From: an uncultured Acidimicrobiaceae bacterium
GTDB lineage: Bacteria; Actinomycetota; Acidimicrobiia; Acidimicrobiales; Bog-793
Length of the DNA stretch: 32,283 nucleotides
Assembly: GCA_903907185.1 (NCBI GenBank)
Contig: CAIVND010000243.1
Location: 1-32,283, forward strand
Direction of reading: 5' to 3'
Below are positions 16,483-24,381 of the stretch, piece by piece (the first letter of the stretch is position 1; each line of letters begins with the position of its first letter). The position numbers and the translations under genes were made by a program. Under the pieces are notes generated by a model. It saw only the letters and a program-made list of their open reading frames with translations, had not been told where the DNA came from and did not search any database.

Positions 16483-18011
16483 TCGATGGTGCCAGGCGGC
16501 TTCGAGGTGATGTCGTAGGCAACACGGTTCACCCCGTCAACTTCGTTGATAATTCTTGACGAAAGCGTCTCGAGAAGCTCGTAGGGAAGACGTGCCCAAT
16601 CCGCTGTCATCGCGTCATCACTGGTGACCGCTCGGATGATGATGGGATAGGCATAGGTCCGTTCATCACCCATGACCCCGACGGATCGCACCGCGGGAAG
16701 GACAGCAAAGTACTGCCAAAGTTCGCGATCGAGCCCCGCTCTCTTCACCTCTTCTAAGACGATTGCATCGGCTGCCCGCAGGATATCTGCACGCTCTTGC
16801 GTGACTTCGCCCACGATTCGAACACCAAGACCGGGACCAGGGAAGGGTTGACGCCACACCATTGCTTCGGGGAGTCCGAGCTCGACGCCAATCTGTCGGA
16901 CCTCATCTTTAAAAAGAAGGCGAAGTGGCTCAACCAAGCTGAACTGCATATCTTCGGGAAGGCCTCCGACATTGTGGTGTGACTTGATCGTCGCGGCACT
17001 TGCGGTCCCTGACTCAATAACATCGGGATAGAGCGTGCCCTGAGCAAGAAAATCGACATCGGTAATCTCGCTCGCAACCTCTTCAAAGACACGAATGAAC
17101 AGTTCACCGATGATCTTTCGTTTGCTCTCGGGGTCGGTGACACCAGCGAGCGCCGAGAAGAACCGATCGGCCGCTTTGACGTGAATGAGATCGATAGCAA
17201 ACTGAGCTCGAAAGGTCTCTTCGATCTGTTCCGACTCGCCCTCTCGCATCAATCCAGTGTCGACATAGACACAGGTGAGTTGGCTACCAATTGCACGGTG
17301 TACAAGTGCTGCTGCGACCGCTGAGTCAACTCCGCCAGACAGTGCACAGAGGACTCTTCGATCCCCCACCTGCTCTTTCACTGCCGTCGTTGCTGCATCA
17401 ATAACCGAACGGTGGGTCCAACTGGGCAAGCACTCTGCGACCTCAAAGAGGAAACGACGGATAACACTTTGACCATCGATGGTGTGGGCAACCTCCGGAT
17501 GAAACTGCACCCCAACAAACTTTCGCTGGAGATCCTCCAGCGCTGCGACCGGAGCTTGAGGAGTCGAGGCAGTGACAGTAAATCCAGGAGGAGCAGTGGC
17601 GATGGAGTCGCCATGGCTCATCCAAACATCATGAGGTGACTCCCAACCAGCCAAAACAGCCGAGGTCGCTTGTACTGAGAGCTCTGTGCGACCGTACTCA
17701 CCCACCCCCGTGCGGACAACCTCTCCACCAAGCTGCAGGCTCAGAAGCTGTGCTCCGTAGCAGATGCCGAGAATTGGGATCCCAAGCTCATAGACCGCAG
17801 GATCAAGGCGAGGGGCAACGTCGGCATAGACCGAAGAGGGACCACCCGAAAGGATGATCGCGGTCGGTTGGAGCTCAGCGATCTCCGCCGCAGTCGCCGA
17901 ATGGGCCACGATCACTGAATAGACCTCAGCCTCTCGAACGCGACGGGCGATTAGCTGCGCGTACTGGGCTCCAAAATCAACAACAACGACGGTATCGAAT
18001 CCATGAATCAC
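16473..18011 (-). CDS. guaA: GMP synthase (glutamine-hydrolysing)
   Basis: The 512-residue enzyme converts XMP to GMP. The N-terminal class-I glutamine amidotransferase shows VVVDFGAQYAQLIARRVRE, ILSGGPSSVY, the nucleophile Cys84 in LGICYGAQLL, and the His-Glu pair in VGVQFHPEVAHT. The ATP-pyrophosphatase domain follows with the P-loop LCALSGGVDSAVAAALV, VYVDTGLMREGE and FLAQGTLYPDVIES, then the C-terminal dimerisation domain RQPFPGPGLGVRIVGEV, ending in the invariant KPPGTIEWE. The start is a GTG at 18011; the nearest GGAG is only two bases away, so initiation may be weak. The 204-bp region upstream (18012-18215) holds no convincing gene and could be a leader or promoter region. The stop overlaps the start of pcrA. 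Confidence 0.98.
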   Translation of the reverse strand: MIHGFDTVVVVDFGAQYAQLIARRVREAEVYSVIVAHSATAAEIAELQPTAIILSGGPSSVYADVAPRLDPAVYELGIPILGICYGAQLLSLQLGGEVVRTGVGEYGRTELSVQATSAVLAGWESPHDVWMSHGDSIATAPPGFTVTASTPQAPVAALEDLQRKFVGVQFHPEVAHTIDGQSVIRRFLFEVAECLPSWTHRSVIDAATTAVKEQVGDRRVLCALSGGVDSAVAAALVHRAIGSQLTCVYVDTGLMREGESEQIEETFRAQFAIDLIHVKAADRFFSALAGVTDPESKRKIIGELFIRVFEEVASEITDVDFLAQGTLYPDVIESGTASAATIKSHHNVGGLPEDMQFSLVEPLRLLFKDEVRQIGVELGLPEAMVWRQPFPGPGLGVRIVGEVTQERADILRAADAIVLEEVKRAGLDRELWQYFAVLPAVRSVGVMGDERTYAYPIIIRAVTSDDAMTADWARLPYELLETLSSRIINEVDGVNRVAYDITSKPPGTIEWE

Positions 18012-18215
18012 CGCTCCACGCTACCAAGCTCTCGAGTCACAGGCCTCTGGCTTTTCGAACAAAATGCACCCACTTCAAGCTCGGGATCTGTCGAGTTGGA
18101 GACTGGATCTGTGGATCCTCCTGGCGTTCTTCGTCATCGCCTCGCTGTGTCGCCAACGCCGACCCAAGTGCGGCATGAACCATTCGATCGGGGCGGCCAC
18201 TTCAGCACGCAATGC

Positions 18216-20648
18216 TCAGGCTAGGGGCCTTGTCCGCCTTCGCTCAACGATCCAAACAAGACAAAGCCCCAAGATCGAGATCATGAGGAGGACAAGACTC
18301 GCAAGGAACTTACTGGGAAGATAGGAAAGATCGAGCTGTGCATGTCCTGATCGAAGCGCAGATGACGGTACGTGCACAATCAGGTCGTTCGTCGGTCCTC
18401 GAGTGACCTCGACTTTGGTTCCATCAACACTTGCCTGCCATCCGGGAACATCGGTGATATGTGCGACAAGTTCGGTCGCTCCTCGTCCGACGAGCGTCGC
18501 GGTGACCGTTCGGTTCGATGGTGTTGCAATGTCAGTCACGTTGGCACCCACGAGACGCATGATCTTTGCACTTTCCGGTACTCGGTAGAGATCGATCGTC
18601 GTCCCGTTGTTGGTGAGCGTGGAGACCTTCCTCATTCCCTGAGGCGGCCGCACACTGCGAGGTACGAGGACATAGGAGACTCCGTAGGCGCGAGCGAGAG
18701 CGACTGAGTTGACCGAAGGATTGAACAGATTTGTCGCGGCGATCAGTTGTCCGGCGTTTGCAACGGGCCAATCGGCAAAGGTCGCCTTCGGAATGATTGG
18801 GTCATGCAGGCCGAGTTCGTCAATGCCGTAGCCGATATTGATGTTGGGATAGAGATCGATGCCGGTCGGTTGACGGACTCCGCAGGCTGCCGTAACGATC
18901 GCGGGACAGGTGACATTTGGTCCGTCCTGGGCTACCAGATCGCCGTGTGTCGCTTTAGCCAGCTGGTTGATCGCCTGCGTCTTCGGAAAGTAGGTCCGCG
19001 AAAAGGTATTGACTCCAGCACCAGCAAAGATCAAGGAACCCGCCTGGACGGCAAGGAGACCGATAGGGATCACCGGCGAGATCCATCTCGGGAGTGGGTG
19101 ATTGAGCGACTGGCCTCCCTCGACAATTAACGCTCTTCTTTTCCGGTTGACCCACACCGAACCAATGGCAATGGTCAGCAGAGCGAGCAAAATCGCGCTC
19201 GGCCCATAGAGACTTGTCCGACGGATCGACTCGCATACCGAACCACCAAGCGCTGCACCACCGGGCGAGGGAGTTGCACAGGAGCTCAACGCCGCCTGTG
19301 GAACAGTCGACCACATATAGACAATGACAACGCCCACGAGGACTGTACTGAGTAGTAAAGCCGGACCAACTACCCGACCACGGCGCGCTCGCATGATTTC
19401 GTTCAAACCAAAGGCTGCGAGTAAAGCAAGCACAAAGGCGAGGATCGGCAACAGGCGATGCGTGGCGATCGACCCCAAACCAACTCCTCGGATGAGGCGT
19501 TGAACTGGCGTATGTGTCCCCGCTTGATAGATCACCAACAGCTGCGCGACACCAGTGAGCGCGAGTGCAATGACGACCGGATGACGATGTCTTCTCCTAA
19601 TCGCCAAACAAATGACCGCGACGCCCGCGAGCACGACAGCAATGACGCCGATATATGCGGCAGACTCAAAATAATTGGTATGTCCGAGAAAAAATGCGCT
19701 CCCCTGCGTTGGGAGGCCGTCGTATCCTTGAGCAAGCGCAAGCAGGATCCCATGAATGGGTATCCCCTGTGCGGCATAGGTGCCAGCCCGAACCGAAGCC
19801 CGAATAACTTCGAGTCCGGGAAGCCAAAGTGGCGCACTTAGACCGAGGCCAAACAGGCAACCAGCCAGTATGAGTAGCACTGGTCGCACCGACAGCGACC
19901 TTCGAGAGACCCCAAGCACGACTGCGATCACGCCAAGGATCAGTATGAAAGTTCCTGCTTGAAGGATATATCCCTCGGGAAAGCCACCGTAGATTGCAAA
20001 GGCAACCGAGACTGCAAGCACGCTGACCGGCGCAATAACCGACTTCGCCCGGTAGCAAAGTACTAATGCCCCGAAGATGACACCCGTCCAACAGACGACG
20101 CCGCTGATCGACCAACCGAGCCAGTTTGCAAATGATCCGGAGAGCATGAAGGTCACGCCAGCAAAGGTCGACGGAATGACACGGAGGCGTAGCAGACGAG
20201 CACACCAATAGGTACCGAGTCCTGCAATGAGCAGCTTCACCAATACGGTAACCGTGAAGGAGATCGAGAGTGGAACAAGATATCCAACAAGGCTTGGAAG
20301 CGCGAGAACCGCTGATTCAAAGTTCAAGAATTGGGGCAAACCATTCCCTGAATAGCTATTCCAAAGTGGAAACTGGCCATGATGTATGAGGTTGTAGTTC
20401 AACGTGTTCCAAGCAACGCCCTGGTCGATGATGTCGCCGTTGATGTTGTTATGGACTTGATTGTGCGCAACTGAGGTGAGGACCGAAAGTCCTCGGCCAA
20501 GGTCTGCGGGGCCAAAACCGAATCCACTCGAAACCGCTGGGGCAAGATAGCAAAACGCACAAAATCCGATGAAACCCACGGCAAGGAGGTCGCCTCGATG
20601 GCTCTTGGTGAGATACGAAGCGATGCGTGAGCGAAGGTTGTTGATCAC
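18216..20648 (-). CDS. large YfhO-like polytopic membrane protein (putative GT-C type)
   Basis: The 810-residue protein has a first span at about residues 20-40 and then a long extracytoplasmic loop with GDIIDQGVAWNTLNYNLIHH followed by GQFPLWNSYSGNGLPQFLNF. This is the recognisable signature of YfhO-like membrane proteins, in which a Trp-Asn/Gly-Pro-rich loop replaces the simpler acidic GT-C motif. About twelve spans follow, and then, near residues 545-775, a soluble outer domain ending in VPGWQASVDGTKVEV before a final span and a short RRRTRP tail. YfhO proteins are linked to glycosylation of lipoteichoic acid or other envelope polymers in Firmicutes; the role here is unknown. The GTG start at 20648 has no obvious ribosome-binding site. 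It lies between guaB3 and guaA on the same strand. Confidence 0.84.
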   Translation of the reverse strand: MINNLRSRIASYLTKSHRGDLLAVGFIGFCAFCYLAPAVSSGFGFGPADLGRGLSVLTSVAHNQVHNNINGDIIDQGVAWNTLNYNLIHHGQFPLWNSYSGNGLPQFLNFESAVLALPSLVGYLVPLSISFTVTVLVKLLIAGLGTYWCARLLRLRVIPSTFAGVTFMLSGSFANWLGWSISGVVCWTGVIFGALVLCYRAKSVIAPVSVLAVSVAFAIYGGFPEGYILQAGTFILILGVIAVVLGVSRRSLSVRPVLLILAGCLFGLGLSAPLWLPGLEVIRASVRAGTYAAQGIPIHGILLALAQGYDGLPTQGSAFFLGHTNYFESAAYIGVIAVVLAGVAVICLAIRRRHRHPVVIALALTGVAQLLVIYQAGTHTPVQRLIRGVGLGSIATHRLLPILAFVLALLAAFGLNEIMRARRGRVVGPALLLSTVLVGVVIVYMWSTVPQAALSSCATPSPGGAALGGSVCESIRRTSLYGPSAILLALLTIAIGSVWVNRKRRALIVEGGQSLNHPLPRWISPVIPIGLLAVQAGSLIFAGAGVNTFSRTYFPKTQAINQLAKATHGDLVAQDGPNVTCPAIVTAACGVRQPTGIDLYPNINIGYGIDELGLHDPIIPKATFADWPVANAGQLIAATNLFNPSVNSVALARAYGVSYVLVPRSVRPPQGMRKVSTLTNNGTTIDLYRVPESAKIMRLVGANVTDIATPSNRTVTATLVGRGATELVAHITDVPGWQASVDGTKVEVTRGPTNDLIVHVPSSALRSGHAQLDLSYLPSKFLASLVLLMISILGLCLVWIVERRRTRPLA

Positions 20649-20697
20649 TGACGGTGAATCACGACGTTGAAGTTATGCGGGGTACGTCCATCCTGAT

Positions 20698-21816
20698 TCA
20701 GCTAGAGCGACCAGAACCGAGCACGATCTCTGCCTTGTGAAACTCACGGATCGATGCATACCCGCAAAGTGCCATTGCCGCTCGAAGTGCTCCCGACAGA
20801 TCGGTCGAACCGTCGGCGAAGTGCGCCGGTCCGGTCAAAATCTCCTCGAGTGATGCGTGTTGTTCAACAACAACGGGCAGACCTCGAGGAAGACTCTGGT
20901 TCGAGGCATCAGGACCAAAATGAACACCCTGTCCGGGCGCTTCGATCGCTCGCGCGAGGGGAGCCCCCATCATGATGGCGTCGGCCCCACAGGCAATCGC
21001 CTTTGCGATATCACCGCCTCGACGCGTTCCACCTTGGCCAATGACCTGGACATAGACACCGGTCTCCTCGAGATGCTGACTTCGAGCGCCGGCAGCATCA
21101 GCAAGTGCCGTGGCCTGGGGAGCGCCAATTCCAAGGACGGAACGAGTTGCCGACGAGACTCCCTCACCTACACCGACCAAGACGCCAACTGCCCCAGTTC
21201 GCATGAGATGAAGGGCGGCCTGAAATGATGCACAGCCGCCGACCACTACAGGAATATCAAGCTCTCGGATAAAGCTCTTGAGATTGAGAGGCTCTCCCCC
21301 CTTAGCAACGTGTTCGGCTGAGACCACTGTTCCCATGATGACAAGGACGTTGAGTCCTGCCGCCATGAACGTTGGGGCATAGCGTGCCGCATGTTGAGGT
21401 GTCACCGATCCACAGGTAATAGCTCCAGAGGCCGCTATCTGCTCAATTCGGGCGGTAATCAGCTCGGGTTTGATCGGTTCGGCGTAGATCTCTTGGATCC
21501 TCTTTGTCGCACCGATGCCCTTCAGCGCGGCAATCTCTTTGAGTAACGGCATCGGATCCTCATAACGAGTCCAAAGTCCCTCAAGATTGAGCGTTGCCAA
21601 AGCCCCAAGCTGATCGATTGCAATCGCCGTCGAAGGGCTAACAACCGTGTCAGCAGGAGCGGCAATGATGGGCAGATCAAAGTCGAAAGCGTCGAGACGC
21701 CAGGAGATATTGACATCCTCGGGATCACGAGTGCGACGGGACGGGACGATAGATATCTCGTCAAGTCCAAATCCACGTCGGGCAGACTTCCCGCTCCCGA
21801 TCTCGATCTCAGCCAC
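20698..21816 (-). CDS. guaB3: GuaB3-type IMP dehydrogenase/GMP reductase family protein with Ser in place of catalytic Cys
   Basis: The 372-residue TIM-barrel protein lacks the CBS domains of true IMP dehydrogenase and matches the actinobacterial GuaB3 branch: EIEIGSGKSARRGFGLDEIS, VPSRRTRDPEDVNISW, ALATLNLEGLWTRYEDP, VVGGCASFQAALHLMRTGA and GGDIAKAIACGADAIMMGAP. The catalytic loop reads GVGEGVSSATRSVLGIGAPQ. In IMPDH and GMP reductase the equivalent is G-x-G-x-x-C-T-T-R, so the cysteine is replaced by Ser222 (codon 21151-21153). That should block the usual covalent intermediate, so activity as IMPDH or GMP reductase is uncertain. The GTG at 21816 is preferred over the GTG at 21837 because GGGAGA precedes it. 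It sits between two membrane-protein genes, upstream of guaA. Confidence 0.9.
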   Translation of the reverse strand: MAEIEIGSGKSARRGFGLDEISIVPSRRTRDPEDVNISWRLDAFDFDLPIIAAPADTVVSPSTAIAIDQLGALATLNLEGLWTRYEDPMPLLKEIAALKGIGATKRIQEIYAEPIKPELITARIEQIAASGAITCGSVTPQHAARYAPTFMAAGLNVLVIMGTVVSAEHVAKGGEPLNLKSFIRELDIPVVVGGCASFQAALHLMRTGAVGVLVGVGEGVSSATRSVLGIGAPQATALADAAGARSQHLEETGVYVQVIGQGGTRRGGDIAKAIACGADAIMMGAPLARAIEAPGQGVHFGPDASNQSLPRGLPVVVEQHASLEEILTGPAHFADGSTDLSGALRAAMALCGYASIREFHKAEIVLGSGRSS

Positions 21817-21869
21817 GACGTCTCCCTTGCCTTGCACATACGTGAGGTGCCCCGTTCACGTTACTCGCC

Positions 21870-23531
21870 TCAATCAATTGGACTCTGATCAATTTGGGAG
21901 GGGACATATTCGATGGAAGGCCTGGTCGAGCGGTGCTGGCCATCTTGGCCGCCGAGCGCCGCGTAGATCAGGAGATAGGCAATGCCAAGGACCACACATT
22001 CGATGATTACCGCTCCAAGCACCCCAATCACGGGTGGCGCCCATGATGAATGAATGAGGAAGGAGAATCGCGGTCCGCCTCCACCAACGCTGTAGCGACG
22101 GAGCACCCAAAAAAGGGCTAATACCTGTGCAACATAGGCAAGCACCAAAGCGACCCCCGCGCAACGTCGAGCAAAGTGTTGGACACGTTCACTCTCGAGG
22201 ATCGATGCGCAGAGTATCGGAAGGCCGACGGCAAACGGAAGTGTGTCGCGTCCCGACCAAACGTAGCCAATATGGCGAACCTGGGATGAGGAGATCAGAA
22301 CAGGAAGGAAGATAATACCGAAGGCAACGGCAACAAGTACCAGCCGTCGACGGAGGTCTCCCGCAAAGAGTCCGAGGAGAAATAGTGCCCCTCCAAGCAG
22401 GTACCAGATGACATAGGTGGTGTGTAGTGCGTAGGTATCAAATGCACCAAAGACACCGATCATTCCTGGCAGATAGTAGATGTTGTGGTGAAAAGACGTT
22501 CGCAGGATCGTAAGTTCGGATGTACCTGGAGGAGGTATGAGCTTTTGCGCGTTCGCTGAGCCGACATTCAAGGCAGTCGAATGTTCATAGACAATCCAAA
22601 AAAGATCAGCCGCGGTGACAACAATCACAAGACCGATTGCGATCTGGATATCACGCCGAAGGACGAGCGTGCGGATCCTCTGCCAATTCGAACAGAGGGC
22701 GATTGCGATTACGGCTAATCCCATCCACAGTGGCGAGAGACTACGCGTGGACACAAAGATGAGGGAAGAAACGAGACCAATACCGATGAGCGATCGTGGT
22801 GGTTCAGAAGTCTCACGGAGCAAGATCGTCATGATCGTCCAAAAACACACAGCACTCGCAACCTCAAGCCCGTTGGCATTCACCACCCCCGAGAGATAGA
22901 TCACCATTGGGGTTGCAGCGACAGCAACGCCAAAGAGAAGAAGTCGGTTGCTTGAATATCGAATAATCGAGAACAGCGCGGCACTAAGTAGGAGCGCCGA
23001 GGCAGCAGCACTGAATAGCCGCATCAGATACACCGTCCAGAGCCCCGTCCCTAGGAGGGACGGGATGCCAACGATCGCGTAGTAAAGCGGAGGATATCGA
23101 CCGTCATAGATCCACGCATTCCGTACAAGGTTTTGATATTGCGCCGTTGTCGTGTGAGTCAGCTCTTGGTACTGCTTGGGTGTCGGGTTCTCAAAACAGC
23201 TCGCTGGAACAGACGTACGATGCGCGAAGCATCCGACACCATGGAATCTAATTTCCGGTCCACGAAAATAAGCAAAGAACTCGGGAAGTCGGACCTCGGT
23301 GAAGGCCGAACTCTTTGGACAGTAGGCGGATGGATTATTGGGTTTGTCCGGGCAGCTTCCGACGAACTGGCCTCGAGCAACCGCAGCAGCCTTCACGACA
23401 TGCGTGGGCTCATCCGGACCCGACAAGAGTGGTGTTGCGATGCTCCAGATTGCAATCAGGACAAACACGATGACAAAGATGGATCCAAATAACCGCCACC
23501 AGGGAGTGGCCTGCCAACGCCCCCCTTTCAT
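21870..23531 (-). CDS. DUF2142-family polytopic membrane protein (putative glycosyltransferase-C)
   Basis: The protein of about 553 residues has a first span near residues 15-36, immediately followed by LLSGPDEPTHVVKAAAVARG. This PDE-x-x-H motif is the hallmark of DUF2142 proteins and resembles the acidic catalytic motif of GT-C enzymes. The first outer loop then carries four cysteines (in GSCPDKPNNPSAYCP, GVGCFAHR and PASCFENP), which could form disulfides outside the membrane, and WIYDGRYPPLYYAIVG precedes the second span. About ten spans follow. The C-terminal tail of roughly 25 residues is hydrophilic. The ATG at 23531 has GGAGAG six bases upstream; an upstream TTG at 23558 lacks one. Function is unknown; a role in envelope or surface polysaccharide assembly is inferred from the fold. 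Confidence 0.83.
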   Translation of the reverse strand: MKGGRWQATPWWRLFGSIFVIVFVLIAIWSIATPLLSGPDEPTHVVKAAAVARGQFVGSCPDKPNNPSAYCPKSSAFTEVRLPEFFAYFRGPEIRFHGVGCFAHRTSVPASCFENPTPKQYQELTHTTTAQYQNLVRNAWIYDGRYPPLYYAIVGIPSLLGTGLWTVYLMRLFSAAASALLLSAALFSIIRYSSNRLLLFGVAVAATPMVIYLSGVVNANGLEVASAVCFWTIMTILLRETSEPPRSLIGIGLVSSLIFVSTRSLSPLWMGLAVIAIALCSNWQRIRTLVLRRDIQIAIGLVIVVTAADLFWIVYEHSTALNVGSANAQKLIPPPGTSELTILRTSFHHNIYYLPGMIGVFGAFDTYALHTTYVIWYLLGGALFLLGLFAGDLRRRLVLVAVAFGIIFLPVLISSSQVRHIGYVWSGRDTLPFAVGLPILCASILESERVQHFARRCAGVALVLAYVAQVLALFWVLRRYSVGGGGPRFSFLIHSSWAPPVIGVLGAVIIECVVLGIAYLLIYAALGGQDGQHRSTRPSIEYVPSQIDQSPID

Positions 23532-23598
23532 TTCCATCTCTCCATTGTTGTCGCTCAATAGGGCCGCAGAGGGCCATCACGGACGATCGAGGCGATTC

Positions 23599-24279
23599 CT
23601 ACCTCTTTGCCAGTACGTCGGTGACTCCAACCAGGAGCTGCCAGATAAAGGCCGCAGTAAGACCCCACACGAGATTGTCTCCGAGTGAAAGCTCGCTTGC
23701 AAAGAAACTGAGCGTGCGGTGGTTGCCATCCAACGCCCAGTCCTCCTGCCAACCCGCTCCTTCCTTGAGTAGCTCGGCCAACGGAACTCGGTGGATCTCA
23801 TGGACCTCACCCGGGCTTGGCTTCATCGATGCAACCGAATCGACGATGCCCAGATAGCCGACGACAGGGATTCCCGATCGAGGTCGCTCAATCGTCCCAA
23901 AACAAGAACGGATTGCGACATGGTGTGGCTCTAGTCCGATCTCTTCGTAAGCCTCGCGCAGCGCAGCATCAACGGGGAGCTCTCCCTCTTCGACGTATCC
24001 TCCCGGGAACGACATCAATCCAGGATCCCGCACCAGGTGCAGCGCTCGGCGGGTGAGCAGAAGTTCGGCTCCGTCATCACCTTCAATCACCCCAATGAGT
24101 ACTGCCGCCTTCGAAGGACCCGAGTCAAGAAGATACGGATCGATGATGGCGAAGGCCTGGGCAACATCATCGAGCGTGACCCTCGATCGCTGAACGTCGG
24201 TCAACGCTGACCACGGTGTCCCCGATAGCAAGACCACATCTTTGGGCCGAGGAATCTTCTGGTGGAAGTGGTCGGTCAT
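23599..24279 (-). CDS. NUDIX hydrolase, probable coenzyme A pyrophosphatase (NudL-like)
   Basis: The 226-residue protein has a complete Nudix box at about residues 93-116 (GGYVEEGELPVDAALREA, then YEEIGL) with the G-x5-E-x7-R-E-x-x-E-E-x-G spacing intact. Just before it, LLLTRRALHLVRDPGLMSFP resembles the UPF0035/NudL element (LLTxRxxxLxxHxGxxxFPGG) found in CoA diphosphatases, which cleave CoA or acyl-CoA to 4'-phosphopantetheine and 3',5'-ADP. The usual His of that element is Asp here, so substrate choice is less certain. The reading frame runs upstream to 24372 through the groEL terminator, so the ATG at 24279 is chosen. It heads the next minus-strand run (NUDIX, DUF2142, guaB3, YfhO, guaA, pcrA) and probably has a promoter between 24280 and 24333. 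Confidence 0.85.
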   Translation of the reverse strand: MTDHFHQKIPRPKDVVLLSGTPWSALTDVQRSRVTLDDVAQAFAIIDPYLLDSGPSKAAVLIGVIEGDDGAELLLTRRALHLVRDPGLMSFPGGYVEEGELPVDAALREAYEEIGLEPHHVAIRSCFGTIERPRSGIPVVGYLGIVDSVASMKPSPGEVHEIHRVPLAELLKEGAGWQEDWALDGNHRTLSFFASELSLGDNLVWGLTAAFIWQLLVGVTDVLAKR

Positions 24280-24333
24280 CAAATGCGACTCTAGCGAGCA
24301 AACTCGATGTCGAGAGAATCGAATTTGAGCGCG

Positions 24334-24364
24334 AAAAAGGGGCCGGACCAGACGGCCCGACCCC
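24334..24364 (-). terminator. strong intrinsic terminator after groEL
   Basis: On the minus strand GGGGTCGGGCC, a four-base loop GTCT and GGTCCGGCCCC form an 11-bp stem with two G-T wobbles, followed directly by TTTTT. It begins 17 bases after the groEL stop. This is a textbook rho-independent terminator and marks the end of the groESL transcript. Confidence 0.88.
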
Positions 24365-24381
24365 TCCTCCAATCGACAGGG

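Noticed and set aside
18012..18215. Possible purine riboswitch or leader before guaA
   Set aside because: No purine-riboswitch core or clear terminator/antiterminator pair could be seen. The gap is recorded only as an unexplained 204-bp spacer.
18064..18324. Plus-strand open frame of 86 codons with one hydrophobic stretch (LDLWILLAFFVIASL), suggestive of a small membrane protein
   Set aside because: It has no ribosome-binding site, most of its second half is antisense to the end of the YfhO-like gene, and it is flanked on both sides by minus-strand genes. The hydrophobic run could be chance.
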